Under the pieces are notes generated by a model that was not told the origin of the DNA, did no database searches, and saw only the letters and a program-made list of their open reading frames with translations. This document shows, piece by piece, positions 34,889-44,143 of a DNA stretch of 44,315 nucleotides. The stretch's first letter is position 1. Every line of letters starts with the position of its first letter. The translations under genes and the position numbers were made by a program. Location of the stretch: assembly GCA_018830325.1 (NCBI GenBank), contig JAHJSQ010000032.1, positions 1 through 44,315 on the forward strand. The letters run 5' to 3'. The DNA comes from Gammaproteobacteria bacterium. Its GTDB lineage: Bacteria; Pseudomonadota; Gammaproteobacteria; Methylococcales; Methylomonadaceae.

Positions 34889-36730
34889 ATGAATGAAAGC
34901 AAATTGATAGCTGATTTAGATCAAGCGTCGGCGAGAGTCGTCTCTGTTCAGGACGATATCGTTTCGATCGAGTCGGTTGCTGACACGCCGCTGACAAAAA
35001 ATGAAGTCATTTATATTTTGCCGAGCCGAAGCGAAGCTAAACATAAGGAGCGGCTTAAAGCAGAAGTATTGCGTATCTATGGTAATCGTGCCGATGCACA
35101 AGTTTATGAAAATACCTCAGGGGTTGGTGTTGGCGATCCGGTTGTACAAACCAGTGAATTACTGTCGGTCGAACTTGGGCCCGGGCTTCTGGGGCAAGTC
35201 TATGATGGCTTGCAAAATCCCCTCGATTTATTGGCAACCGAATACGGCTATTTTTTGCCTCGGGGCGTCGATTTGCCGGCTTTGGATAAAAATACCAAAT
35301 GGGCATTCACCCCGTGTGTGCAAACCGGTGCAAAACTGTATGCCGGCTGTGCAATCGGAGCCGTTCAGGAGCGACGCTTCAGCCATAAGATCATGGTGCC
35401 GTTCGACATCAATGGAGAGGTCGAGGTCACTTGGATTCAAGAAGGTAGTGTTACGGTCGATGAGGCTGTCGCAAAAATCAAACTGGCCAATGACAAAGAG
35501 CAAATCATTACGCTCAAACAACGATGGCCGATTCGCATGCCATTATCGCAACAATTACTACGCAATAATGTGGTGGAACGGCAATATCCAACCGATCCCT
35601 TGATAACGCATTTACGTTTGATCGATACTTTTTTCCCGATTGCCAGAGGCGGTACCGGCTGTATTCCCGGGCCTTTCGGTGCGGGTAAGACAGTTTTACA
35701 GAGCTTGATTTCGAGAAATTCGGAGGTCGACATTGTTATCGTAGTCGCTTGCGGAGAGCGAGCCGGCGAGGTGGTCGAGACCATTACCGAGTTTCCGTTG
35801 ACGATCGATCCAAAAACCGGCGGATCGTTGATGGACCGTACTATCATTATCTGTAATACTTCGTCGATGCCGGTTGCGGCTAGGGAGGCGTCGATTTATA
35901 CAGGAATCACGCTCGGTGAATATTATCGGCAAATGGGCTTGAATGTATTGTTGCTTGCCGACTCGACGTCACGTTGGGCGCAGGCGATGCGCGAAACCTC
36001 TGCGCGGCTCGAGGAAATTCCGGGCGAAGAGGCTTTTCCGGCCTATTTAGATTCTGCGATCAAAAATATTTATGAGCGAGCAGGCGTAATTCAAAATCGT
36101 GACGGAGGAATCGGAAGTCTGACTATGATCGGCACCGTTTCGCCGGCCGGCGGTAATTTCGAAGAACCGGTTACGCAATCGACATTGAGCACGGTCAAGA
36201 CTTTTTTAGGACTAAGCGCCGACCGGGCCTATAAACGTTTTTATCCGGCTGTCGATCCGTTGCTGTCCTGGTCTCGCTATTTAGAGCAGCTTAGGACTTG
36301 GTATGATCGTGAGCTTATTACAGGGTGGACTGAACTTGTATCTAAAATTTTAGAGTTGCTTGTTCGGGGCGACAGTGTTTATCAAATGATACAAGTTGCC
36401 GGTGAGGAAGGCGTGACTTTGGAAGATTTTGTGCTGTATCAGCAAGCCATATTCATCGATATGATCTATCTGCAACAGGATGCTTTCGACGATGTTGACG
36501 TGTCGGTGCCGCTTGAGCGGCAAAAAGAAATATTTATGCTGATTATCAAGTTGGTCGATGCGGAGTATCGCTTTACCGACCAAAACCATGTGCGGGATTA
36601 TTTTACTCGGCTGACCGGACTGTTCAAAAATCTTAATTATGCGGTTTGGCGTTCAACCGAATATAACGATTTACTCGCTAAAATAGAGAACTTGTATAAA
36701 TCGGCCGCTAATCAACAATTCCCGGCTTAA
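34889..36730 (+). CDS. V/A-type ATPase catalytic subunit A
   Basis: The catalytic ATP-binding subunit of the A3B3 head, 613 residues from the ATG at 34889. The frame opens at a TTG at 34865, which has GGAAGG upstream; either start is possible. The P-loop GPFGAGKT is at 261-268 (K267). CGERAGEV holds the catalytic Glu, and LLADSTSRWAQAMRE and EIPGEEAFPAYL are A-type motifs. VSPAGGNFEEPVTQ is typical of the chlamydial/Bacteroidetes branch. The gene overlaps or abuts the DUF2764 gene. It is the last gene of the operon, whereas in the chlamydial order A precedes B. Confidence 0.94.
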   Translation: MNESKLIADLDQASARVVSVQDDIVSIESVADTPLTKNEVIYILPSRSEAKHKERLKAEVLRIYGNRADAQVYENTSGVGVGDPVVQTSELLSVELGPGLLGQVYDGLQNPLDLLATEYGYFLPRGVDLPALDKNTKWAFTPCVQTGAKLYAGCAIGAVQERRFSHKIMVPFDINGEVEVTWIQEGSVTVDEAVAKIKLANDKEQIITLKQRWPIRMPLSQQLLRNNVVERQYPTDPLITHLRLIDTFFPIARGGTGCIPGPFGAGKTVLQSLISRNSEVDIVIVVACGERAGEVVETITEFPLTIDPKTGGSLMDRTIIICNTSSMPVAAREASIYTGITLGEYYRQMGLNVLLLADSTSRWAQAMRETSARLEEIPGEEAFPAYLDSAIKNIYERAGVIQNRDGGIGSLTMIGTVSPAGGNFEEPVTQSTLSTVKTFLGLSADRAYKRFYPAVDPLLSWSRYLEQLRTWYDRELITGWTELVSKILELLVRGDSVYQMIQVAGEEGVTLEDFVLYQQAIFIDMIYLQQDAFDDVDVSVPLERQKEIFMLIIKLVDAEYRFTDQNHVRDYFTRLTGLFKNLNYAVWRSTEYNDLLAKIENLYKSAANQQFPA

Positions 36731-36902
36731 ACATGTTCTCGCAGTTTAGGGTGGGTGTGGAGCATGCCTGTCCAAGAATGTCGTGAACTTAGCGCTTTAT
36801 CGCGTTAGCAGTTGAAACGGTTCTCTTTCCTACTAAATAAACCATTTAGGAAATAGTCAATGATTGCTTTCCAATACATTGATCGTGGAAGAGGGTACGA
36901 TT

Positions 36903-37130
36903 CAGCAATTCCCAATTTGAGAATAAAAAAGGGTGCGGAGTGTGCTTGGCGAAGATGTCGGCGGCAGAGGCTGATTTTTGCTCCTCGGCAATTGCTCCTG
37001 CATTGCCCTAATACACGCCATCCTTGGCGTTTAGCCGCCGCCAAGTCCCCATGGATGGGATTACGGCGTTCCTCGACAGGCATACCCCGCACCCTGAACA
37101 CGAAGAGATTTCTCAAACTGAGAATTGCTG
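36903..37130. mobile_element. MITE-like element with CAGCAATTCCCA ends, copy 2, with insertion
   Basis: CAGCAATTCCCAATTTGAG at 36903-36921 and its near-complement at 37112-37130 bound 228 bp. Compared with the 168-bp copy at 19261, it has about 60 extra bases in the core, and those match the stand-alone repeat at 22601-22653. It abuts the truncated TATACC element that ends at 37340. The DNA at 36731-36902 holds no feature I can support; no clear terminator follows the ATPase operon. Confidence 0.75.
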
Positions 37131-37340
37131 GGGTACGATTACTCGCTTGACAGGACGCCGTAAACCCAGCACCTAAATGCCATAGCCTATTGGCCATGAT
37201 TGGTTACATAGATAATTTAGGTCTGGATAAATACGTCCATGTAGGCTCAATGCCAGTCCTTCGCCTAGCGTTAGGTGAGGGGACCGAAAACCACTGTGCC
37301 TCCCTTAGGCACTGCCGAAATGTGAAGTGCGAAAGGTATA
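37131..37340. mobile_element. TATACC element, copy 3, left-truncated
   Basis: The right end GAAGTGCGAAAGGTATA and the inner segment CGTCCATGTAGGCTCAATGCC match the 23041 copy. The left end is missing where the CAGCAATT element joins. It contains the sixth 67-bp unit. It lies right at the end of the chemoreceptor gene. Confidence 0.65.
37164..37228. repeat. 67-bp palindromic repeat, copy 6
   Basis: ACCCAGCACCTAAATG starts the unit and AATTTAGGTCTGGAT ends it after 65 bp; two bases of the right arm are lost. The core has CCATAGCC and TTGGCCATG. Confidence 0.7.
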
Positions 37341-37353
37341 TTTTTGTATATTC

Positions 37354-39105
37354 TTAGGTTTTAAATTGACCGACCATTTCTTTTAATTGACTGGCTAAGG
37401 TCAACAATTCTCGGCATGCGGTCGTTGTGTTTCTAGCGCCGACCGATGTTTCATTGGAAACCGAGCTGATGTTGCTGATATTGCGGTTGATTTCCTCGGC
37501 GACCATGCTTTGTTGTTCGGCCGCGCTCGCGATTAGATTGTTCATGTCGTTGATTGTATCAATTTTGTCGCTGATGCTGGCGATCGCCTCGCCTGCCGAT
37601 GCGGCTTGATCGACGCTGGTTGTGGCTTGTTTTTTGCCGTTTTCCATAACTTTGACAGCTTGTTCGGCACGGGTCTGTAAGCGTTCGATCGTTTTTTGGA
37701 TTTCCAGCGTTGAATTTTGCGTGCGGCTTGCCAGTGTTCTGACTTCGTCGGCGACAACCGCGAATCCTCGGCCTTGCTCTCCGGCTCTAGCCGCTTCAAT
37801 TGCGGCATTCAGTGCCAGGAGGTTGGTTTGTTCGGCGATACCTTGAATGACGCCCAATACTTCGCCGATGCTATTGCTATCCGACTGTAGTTCATGAATG
37901 ACATGCGCGGCATTTTCCACTTCGGATGCCAACCGGTTAATGTCTGCGACGGCAGCCGTCACAACATTTTTTCCTGTCAACGCTTCTGCGTCTGCTTTTG
38001 ATGCGGCCTCTGAGGCTTTAACAGCATTGCGAGCGACTTCTTGAACGGTGGCTGTCATCTCTTCCATTGCTGTTGCCACTTGTGTGGTTTCGGATTGTTG
38101 CCTATCGACACCGTGTTCGGTTTCTTCGGAAATATTAGCAAGTCGTTGCGAGGCTTGAGTCAATTGTTCGCTGGTCGTGCTGATATGGTCGACTGTCTTG
38201 GCTATTTTTTTCACGAAATTGTTGAAGCTGTGCGCAACCCAAGCAAATTCTGTTTTTCCTTCGGTTTTTAGCCTGGCTCTGAGGTCGCCTTCTCCGCTGG
38301 CAATGTCCTGTAGTTTTATCGCCAGATCGGTTAGCGGTGCAATGATGATGCGGTTCATCGAAATATAACCGGCCGCACCTATTACGATCAATGTGATAAT
38401 CGTAAAGCCGATTGCGTAAAGTACATGGGTTCTTAGTTGTTCATTGACACGATTCAAAGGTGTAATGATTTCAAAAGCGCCATGAAGGTCGCCGGCACGT
38501 TTGTTTTCCATGCGATAACCAAGTATATCGCTTCCTGCATAATTGCCCCATAGTTCGCCTGAAGTAGCCGGATCGCCATGACAGACTTCGCATTGCTTGG
38601 CCAATCTTACCGGTCGAAAGTAACGGATTTCTTGGGTTTCTTCGTCGATGTAGGAGTATTCGGTGGACTGGGGATTATTTTGGAAAAACTGAAGGGCTTT
38701 TTGTTCCAGCGCATCGGCTTCGTTAGCAGGGTTCCGTGCTCCGACTCGAGGTGCTTTGAATCGGAAGTTCCCTTCTTTGGCTTTGGCTTCGACGACATCC
38801 ATTGCATTCATAACCGGGACCGTCGCCAAAATTTTTGCTCTGCGTTCGGGGTTAATGCTGTCGCCGGCCATTATTTTTACTAGCTCGACAGAAAAAATAC
38901 CGCTTTCCCATTTTTGATTGGTATTTTCCCTAACCGATTCGGAAACCAATAGCAGGTTCTTGGCATTTTGAATTTCGGATTCGATCAGTTTTTGTTTTTC
39001 CGATATCCCGTACGTTACCAATAAGCCGCAAGCTATGATTGCCAGTCCCGTAAGGGTGATAGCCACTACTTTAACGCCAACAGAGTTCCAATTCATCATT
39101 ATCAT
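37354..39105 (-). CDS. methyl-accepting chemotaxis protein with periplasmic c-type haem motif
   Basis: 583 residues. Helix 1 (about 11-33) and helix 2 (about 228-250) enclose a periplasmic domain of about 190 residues of the DUF3365/Tll0287 type. It contains a c-type haem motif CEVCHGD (Cys172, Cys175, His176), with [20 protein letters not shown] before it. A HAMP domain (about 250-305) and the signalling coiled coil follow, with the hairpin tip [32 protein letters not shown] split around the usual Glu. It should tune CheA in response to redox state, oxygen, NO or another haem ligand. There is no C-terminal CheR pentapeptide. GGAG lies seven bases before the ATG. No che genes are adjacent. 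Confidence 0.9.
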   Translation of the reverse strand: MIMMNWNSVGVKVVAITLTGLAIIACGLLVTYGISEKQKLIESEIQNAKNLLLVSESVRENTNQKWESGIFSVELVKIMAGDSINPERRAKILATVPVMNAMDVVEAKAKEGNFRFKAPRVGARNPANEADALEQKALQFFQNNPQSTEYSYIDEETQEIRYFRPVRLAKQCEVCHGDPATSGELWGNYAGSDILGYRMENKRAGDLHGAFEIITPLNRVNEQLRTHVLYAIGFTIITLIVIGAAGYISMNRIIIAPLTDLAIKLQDIASGEGDLRARLKTEGKTEFAWVAHSFNNFVKKIAKTVDHISTTSEQLTQASQRLANISEETEHGVDRQQSETTQVATAMEEMTATVQEVARNAVKASEAASKADAEALTGKNVVTAAVADINRLASEVENAAHVIHELQSDSNSIGEVLGVIQGIAEQTNLLALNAAIEAARAGEQGRGFAVVADEVRTLASRTQNSTLEIQKTIERLQTRAEQAVKVMENGKKQATTSVDQAASAGEAIASISDKIDTINDMNNLIASAAEQQSMVAEEINRNISNISSVSNETSVGARNTTTACRELLTLASQLKEMVGQFKT

Positions 39106-40620
39106 TTTTGTTCTCCAGCATATCCTGAGTAAGTATTATATGCGATATGCATTATCAATTGGCCGTACCGTCAAGCCTGGTTACGGATTTAGTTGTTAAA
39201 AAGTAATTCTTCGACGTAGGTTCTTTATTCATGGACAAGCTTGACCCGAGGCGCCGATTAGCTCGAAGCCGGTATTGTAAGTTTCAATCTAATCGACTTA
39301 AGTTCTTGCCTATGGACTGATTACAAATCCGACTGCCGAAGTAGCGGGTTTTGTATGATTAAAAAACAGCCTCGCCTCGGACCTCCTATAGAGTAGGCCT
39401 TTTTTCGATCGGATCAGGGTAATTTACGTAGAAAATAGTTACATTAAAAATTTAATTTTTACAGTACTTTCTATTACGTATTTATATCTAAAGAGCGGTT
39501 TAATGGAGCGGTCGCGAAGATCGCATCGTTAATTAGGATAGCTTATAAATCGGCTGATGAGTATTTTACTTTAATCGTCGTAAGGTTATGTCGCTAAATA
39601 ACGAATTTTATGAATCAAATCATAAAAATAACCTGAGTCATCAGGTGCGTAAACACGAATCCGGAACCGCTTTATTGATTTTTTATCATAAATAAATATC
39701 TTAACCTAGTCTTAATAAGTGCAGTGCCTATCGTCTAACATATTGAACTACATAAGTTAAAAGTCACCCTGGTTTTTAACCCGACGTTTAAAAGCATGAC
39801 TGGATTCTATATAGAGTTATAATATTTATTTTTTATTATTCAATGCTTTATAAGCGGAAGATGGTAAAGCTTGGTTGGTTTGTTTGTAGAAATCGCTTGT
39901 ATGCATCGTATTAGAGTATGCTCGCGGAAAAATCGGATCATTCGCATATCAAATTGCGGTTTTGTCTGAGTAGTCTGCTTCCAAGCGCGCCAAGATTTTT
40001 CGCGAAAGCTGAAATGGGGTCCGTCCGATTTCAGCAGAGAAAAATGACTTGGCGATTATTGCCTTCGGCGGCCCCGATTCGCCCTGCGTCCGTGCCACTA
40101 CGCCACATCATCGTAAACTCGATGCGGCTCCGTAGCACTCCCACAAATGGCTTTACGCCGTGTCGCGATGCTTTGTATTTTGCCTCCGCCCGCGCTATTC
40201 GCGCAGACTCCGGCAAAACACCCGGCGCTACGGCTATCGGGGACTAAAAATCTTCACTTCGCTGGCGCTCCGTTTCCAAGATTTTCAGCGTAAGTATTTA
40301 TACTTATTTCCTTTTTTTTGGGGGCTTGGGATAATCGAGAGCAATACATTTTTTGTGCATGAGTTGCTAGACCATGCAAATCGTTCAACCCTAGCTGAAG
40401 TTGAAAATAGCTTCCAATTTAAAAAATAACCCCGAATTCGCTTCGGATCCAGGACAATCCATCAATACGCTAAATTGCTCGGATCGTGACTTCAGGATTG
40501 TTTATTACAAGGCTAAAAAGCGAGGATTTGAGTGAGGCGACGAACTTGATGACTGGCTTGATGCGGTCTGTCGCGGCTTGGATCGATAATTTGTTGGCGG
40601 ATATCATTACGGAGGTCATT
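39106..40620. other. 1.5-kb region with no supported gene
   Basis: 39106-39900 is AT-rich with no frame that looks coding. A perfect 8-bp stem GCTGAAAT/ATTTCAGC with a 12-base loop lies at about 40007-40034. 40050-40260 is GC-richer with open but unrecognised frames in both strands, likely decayed or repeat DNA. A frame running into osmC from 40486 has no good start and no similarity I know. The osmC promoter should lie in the last 150 bases. Confidence 0.4.
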
Positions 40621-41046
40621 ATGTCAGTACGAAATGCATCAGCAATCTGGGAAGGCGATCTACAAGAGGGAAAAGGGAATATGCGATTGGGCAGCGGCGC
40701 CTTCGCGGGAGATTATTCGTTCTCCTCCCGATTTAAAGATGGAAAGGGGACGAATCCTGAAGAACTCATCGGTGCAGCTCATGCAGGGTGTTTTTCCATG
40801 GCGCTCGCTCATGGCCTTTCGCAGTCGGGGCATAAGCCCAATCGAATCGAAACGACGGCGAACGTTCATCTCGAAAAGGCCGGTGAGGGATTTAAGATTA
40901 CTGCGATTGACCTGAATACGGAAGGTGATGTTCCCGGGGTGGATTCAGCGACCTTTCAGAAATTCGCCGAAGACGCGAAAACCAATTGCCCGGTATCGCA
41001 ACTCCTCACCGGCGCTGAAATAACACTCCGGGCCAAGCTCATTTAA
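40621..41046 (+). CDS. osmC: OsmC-family peroxiredoxin
   Basis: 141 residues. OsmC reduces organic hydroperoxides with a thiol pair in a domain-swapped dimer. The two redox cysteines are Cys57 (AAHAGCFSMALAH) and Cys123 (TNCPVSQLL). DGKGTNPEELIGAAHAG is the family motif. The length matches E. coli OsmC (143). The frame is open to 40486, but the ATG at 40621 with GGAGG just upstream (ACGGAGGTCATT) and the normal N-terminus set the start. It stands alone among poorly coding DNA. OsmC itself and related Ohr-like branches are hard to tell apart by eye; OsmC fits better. Confidence 0.88.
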   Translation: MSVRNASAIWEGDLQEGKGNMRLGSGAFAGDYSFSSRFKDGKGTNPEELIGAAHAGCFSMALAHGLSQSGHKPNRIETTANVHLEKAGEGFKITAIDLNTEGDVPGVDSATFQKFAEDAKTNCPVSQLLTGAEITLRAKLI

Positions 41047-41570
41047 CGGCTGGCCAGGGTCTCGGGCTAGCAGCGGGTCATTTGGCAATGGCCTTTGGTA
41101 TCCGTTGCGCATCCGCCCTGGAGCCTTCGTGCTGACCGCCACACAGCGTTTCACCCCGTGTCGGCCAGCCCAGTCCGGGGAGCTGGCGCAGGATCCCTGC
41201 CGGTTGCCCATGCGGAAGCCGGAGATGTCATTTGCCGCAGCCCAATGTAGTGCCTCCCAACCAGCACATGCATATCGGCAATCCAGATCCGACTGTCTAC
41301 GGGACCGTGTGAAAACGGCTTCCGGGCCACCATCGATCCCTCATTCCGCTCGGCGACGCACATCTATGGGTGCCGAGTCATCGGCATGATTCTGTCGGCA
41401 ACGCTTGACGATCGCTAGGCGTATGCTTATCCAGGCTGGATGAAAGACTGCGAAGAAGCCGATTTCCTTGGATAAGGAGCTTGTTCTATAGGCCTTGACA
41501 TGCTAGCCGCCAGCTTTTGCCAGCGCAAAGTCGCAGCACGTTTTTCTCAACCTAAGGAGCGGGTATGAAA
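41047..41570. other. 524-bp region with no supported gene
   Basis: GC-rich at 41050-41400. A 70-codon minus frame (41151-41363) with MVARKPFSHGPVDSRIW is open but unrecognised. A remnant gene is possible. CCTAAGGAGCGGGTATGAAATAA near 41550 is a ribosome-site-like stretch followed at once by a stop. Confidence 0.3.
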
Positions 41571-41743
41571 TAAGTAAGGCAACCGACGTAGGATTTTTGT
41601 TCGTATTCAAGGCGCGCAAACAGGCGCATAGCAGGCTATGAAACTTTTTGCACAAAGCTTCCGCCCCTGCTTACGCCCCTTACCCATATCCATATAGGTA
41701 ACGCAGAAGACGGACAAAAGACCTACGTCGGTTGCATAACTTA
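41571..41743. mobile_element. 173-bp MITE-like element with GCAACCGACGTAGG ends
   Basis: TAAGTAAGGCAACCGACGTA at 41571 and its near-complement ending in TTGCATAACTTA at 41743 make terminal repeats of about 31 bp with few mismatches; the core GCAACCGACGTAGG is perfect. The inside has CGCGCAAACAGGCGCATAGC and no supported coding sequence. It lies 54 bp before the PfpI gene start. Confidence 0.7.
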
Positions 41744-41797
41744 AAAAATACACGTTCCTAATCAATATCCACCTAATTTCTTTTGGAGGACAAAAAC

Positions 41798-42319
41798 ATG
41801 AAACTGGCAGGTAAGAAAATCGCACTGTTCCTGGCGGAATATTATGAGGATTTGGAATTTTGGTATCCGCGTTACCGGATGATGGAAGAAGGCGCTGAAA
41901 TAGTCGTCATCAGTGTGGAAATAAAGACCTATCGTAGCAAGCATGGTCTGCCAGCGAAAGCGAATCGTGTAATCTGCGACGTGACACCCGAAGAATTTGA
42001 CGCCTTAATCATACCAGGAGGCTATGCCCCTGATCATATGCGGCGCAGTCCGGAAATGCTCAGATTCACTTATGCCATTCACCAACAGGAAAAACTTGTC
42101 GCGGCAATTTGTCATGGACCTTGGGTGCTTGTCTCCGCTGGCATACTCAAGAACAAAAAAGCCACTAGCTTTTATTCGATCAAGGACGACCTGACAAATG
42201 CTGGGGCCGAGTGGGTGGATGAACCGGTCGTTCGCGACGGCATGCTGATAACCTCGCGTCGTCCTGGCGATCTGCCGGATTTTTGCCGCACCATTATCGA
42301 TACATTGGCATCCCGTTGA
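41798..42319 (+). CDS. DJ-1/PfpI family protein
   Basis: 173 residues of the class I glutamine amidotransferase-like superfamily. The nucleophile elbow is AAICHGPWVL (Cys105, His106). FLAEYYEDLEFWYP near the N-terminus gives the conserved Glu, and DALIIPGGYAPDHMR and DGMLITSRRPGDLPDF are PfpI/YhbO-like. Members act as proteases, glyoxalases or deglycases; YhbO-type proteins protect from oxidative and acid stress. GGAGG lies nine bases before the ATG. Its neighbour OsmC is also a stress protein, but a MITE separates them. Confidence 0.87.
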   Translation: MKLAGKKIALFLAEYYEDLEFWYPRYRMMEEGAEIVVISVEIKTYRSKHGLPAKANRVICDVTPEEFDALIIPGGYAPDHMRRSPEMLRFTYAIHQQEKLVAAICHGPWVLVSAGILKNKKATSFYSIKDDLTNAGAEWVDEPVVRDGMLITSRRPGDLPDFCRTIIDTLASR

Positions 42320-42981
42320 GCGTCCTATGGTAATGTTGCTTATTTTTTATCCTGTTTTAATCGCCGCTTCCAATTGGAGAAGCTGGTGCCGCGTGTAGTG
42401 ACTGCATCGGTTCATAGGCCATCGATGCCCGGACGCCTGTTGAATTTGGCTGAAGTTTATTGGTAATCGGGTATGCTTGTGATGCTTGACATGGGTCGTC
42501 TGATTTTCGACCTCCATCATCGGCACGACTTAGGACGAGGAGTCGGTATCGCACACGGTGCGCTTATTGAACATCTAAGCTGGTCGCCTAAAATAAGTCT
42601 GAGCGTGTTAACCTGATTAGTTTATGAAGCATTAACGAGAAAGAGCGTCGAATACGCCTGATCGAACTTGGAAAAAGCGAAAAATTTAAACCGTGGTGAC
42701 TGCGTTTCAGTGATAATCCTTAGCCGCCGCGAGTCTGCATCATCCGGCGGCCGATTCCTGCGGGAATCGTGCAGACGTTTTTATCAACCCGGTCGGGTGG
42801 ACCTTAAGGGTTCCTTCGTAAATAAGTAACAATCAGGTATGCTTCAAATGAATAGAATGCAGACCAATATTTACACCTTGCGAATGTAGAAAACACCAAA
42901 TTGCCGCCATTGGATTACATCGAGTGGCAGGCAGCAACGGGCCGTTTTAAGCCTAAAACTATACCCATGTCCGCACAAAGT
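42320..42981. other. 662-bp region with no supported gene
   Basis: No frame has both a start with a ribosome site and recognisable content. A strong stem-loop is listed separately at 42733. Short frames such as the plus frame from 42483 (MLDMGRLIFDL) are unrecognised. Confidence 0.3.
42733..42783. terminator. two-part stem-loop with T-tract
   Basis: An inner perfect stem CGATTCC-TGCG-GGAATCG (42752-42769) is enclosed by GTCTGCA (42733-42739) and TGCAGAC (42770-42776), then GTTTTTA. It has the form of an intrinsic terminator on the plus strand. No plus-strand gene ends within 400 bases, so it could belong to an unannotated small RNA or a decayed gene. Confidence 0.5.
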
Positions 42982-43228
42982 TCACATGGGCTCCAACTCT
43001 ATTTTTACTTTTTTACCCAGTGCGGTAGCGGCGCTCACTAAGGTGGTCAAGGTTAAACTGGTATCCTCTTCATCCAGCAACCGATTGAGCGAAGCTCTGC
43101 TGGTGTGCATTTTTTTTGCCATGGCCGTTTGGCTGCTGCCGCTGTAATTTCATCAAGAATGGTTTTTTCGCTCAGGAAGTCATCGAAGTCATTGCCGATG
43201 TGAGGATTCTCTTTGTGCTGACGTTCAT
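42982..43228 (-). pseudogene. HigA-like helix-turn-helix antitoxin, frameshifted
   Basis: The minus strand from the ATG at 43228 reads MNVSTK, loses one base, then continues NPHIGNDFDDFLSEKTILDE; after ITAAAAK another base is missing, and the frame resumes as MAKKMHTSRASLNRLLDEED, followed by an HTH-like segment TTLVSAATALGKKVKIELEP and a TGA at 42982-42984. The 247 bases become 249, or 82 codons plus stop, if both lost bases are restored. It follows the toxin with an ATGA overlap, the HigB-HigA order. As written, it cannot make the full antitoxin. Confidence 0.75.
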
Positions 43229-43567
43229 TGTTTACCTCGTAATGCTTTTAATCTTTGTTTTGCCAAATCGAGTTCCTGCTTCGGTGTTTTTTGACTTTTT
43301 TGATAAAGCCATGCAGCAAAATCATCGTTTGTTTATCGATGACAAATAGAAAGCGCGCAATCCGGTTTTCAAGCTTAATTCGAACTTCCCAAATATCGCC
43401 TTCGAGATGATCGTCTAACGGCATGCCGAGAGGCCAACCAAATTGTACCTTTTAATATCTTCGCCAATCGTTTTTTTATCTTGGGCAGATAATCCTTTCA
43501 ACCATTCCCTTACAGGCTCGCTACCGGCTTCAGTGGCAAAAAATCTAATAGAGAGGATTGGATTCAT
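43225..43567 (-). pseudogene. HigB-like (phage Gp49 / RelE superfamily) toxin, frameshifted
   Basis: From the ATG at 43567 the minus strand reads MNPILSIRFFATEAGSEPVR, EWLKGLSAQDKKTIGEDIK; one base is then missing and the reading continues QFGWPLGMPLDDHLEGDIWE, VRIKLENRIARFLFVIDKQT, ILLHGFIKK; one base is missing in an A-run, then QKTPKQELDLAKQRLKALRG. WPLGMP, DDHLEGDIWEVR and LLHGFIKKSQKTP are the family motifs of ribosome-dependent mRNA interferases. The 343 bases plus two lost bases give 115 codons, a normal length. Its stop overlaps the antitoxin start. Confidence 0.78.
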
Positions 43568-44038
43568 TTATGCAGCGCACCAAAATAGATATACAACCCC
43601 GTTTCCATATTCCCCTCGGTCAGCGAGCCTATTTCAGGCACTGAGCTCTCGGATAAGAGATCAGACTTACGTCCACGGAAAGGGTAATACCCATCAGTTA
43701 AACCATGGCAAAAACCCGTAACTTCACTACCAGAATCTGGTCATCTCGAATTGAGCTTAACCGCGAACATCAACACTTGGGAGATGTTGGCTTCTCGGAT
43801 TAGTGTCTGAGTTCTTCCTTCACTTCCGAGCAAGCTAATTTTATGCACGGTGATAGTTACGTTATTATTTAACATGATAGTTCCATATTTATTGATTGGA
43901 TAAAAATTCGACACTGCTATCTAACCAAGTAGGCCCATCTCATATCAAAAGCGTGGTTAAGGCAGATCTTAAATGCATACATAAAATACCGAGCCCCTTT
44001 TAATCGCTATCTTTTTAATAAATTAACTGCCCTGATCT
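43568..44038. other. 471-bp region with no supported gene
   Basis: Upstream of the toxin-antitoxin remnant. It contains short unrecognised frames only. The promoter of the toxin-antitoxin pair should lie near 43570-43650 on the minus strand. AT-rich DNA at 43840-44030 precedes the cheB fragment. Confidence 0.3.
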
Positions 44039-44143
44039 ATGAAAATGAATCCATTAGAGCACAAAGATTTTCCTATTGTGGGTATTGGCGCTTCAGCGGG
44101 TGGCCTGGAAGCACTGCAACAGTTTTTTAAAGCCATGCCCCCA
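44039..44143 (+). pseudogene. cheB-type methylesterase start fragment
   Basis: The ATG at 44039 gives MKMNPLEHKDFPIVGIGASA, GGLEALQQFFKAMPP. This is the N-terminus of CheB or CheB-CheR fusion proteins, with the catalytic Ser motif GASAGG. The normal continuation (VVVQHL) is missing. After about 35 residues the frame runs into a palindrome and then into reversed transposase DNA. Whether the rest of the gene resumes beyond the right edge cannot be seen. Confidence 0.75.

Noticed and set aside
40031-40247. GC-rich open frames on both strands near 40.1 kb
   Set aside because: No start with a ribosome site and no motif; openness is expected from composition.
40486-40620. N-terminal extension of OsmC
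   Set aside because: A good ribosome site and the family start both point to 40621; the upstream frame has no similarity I recognise.
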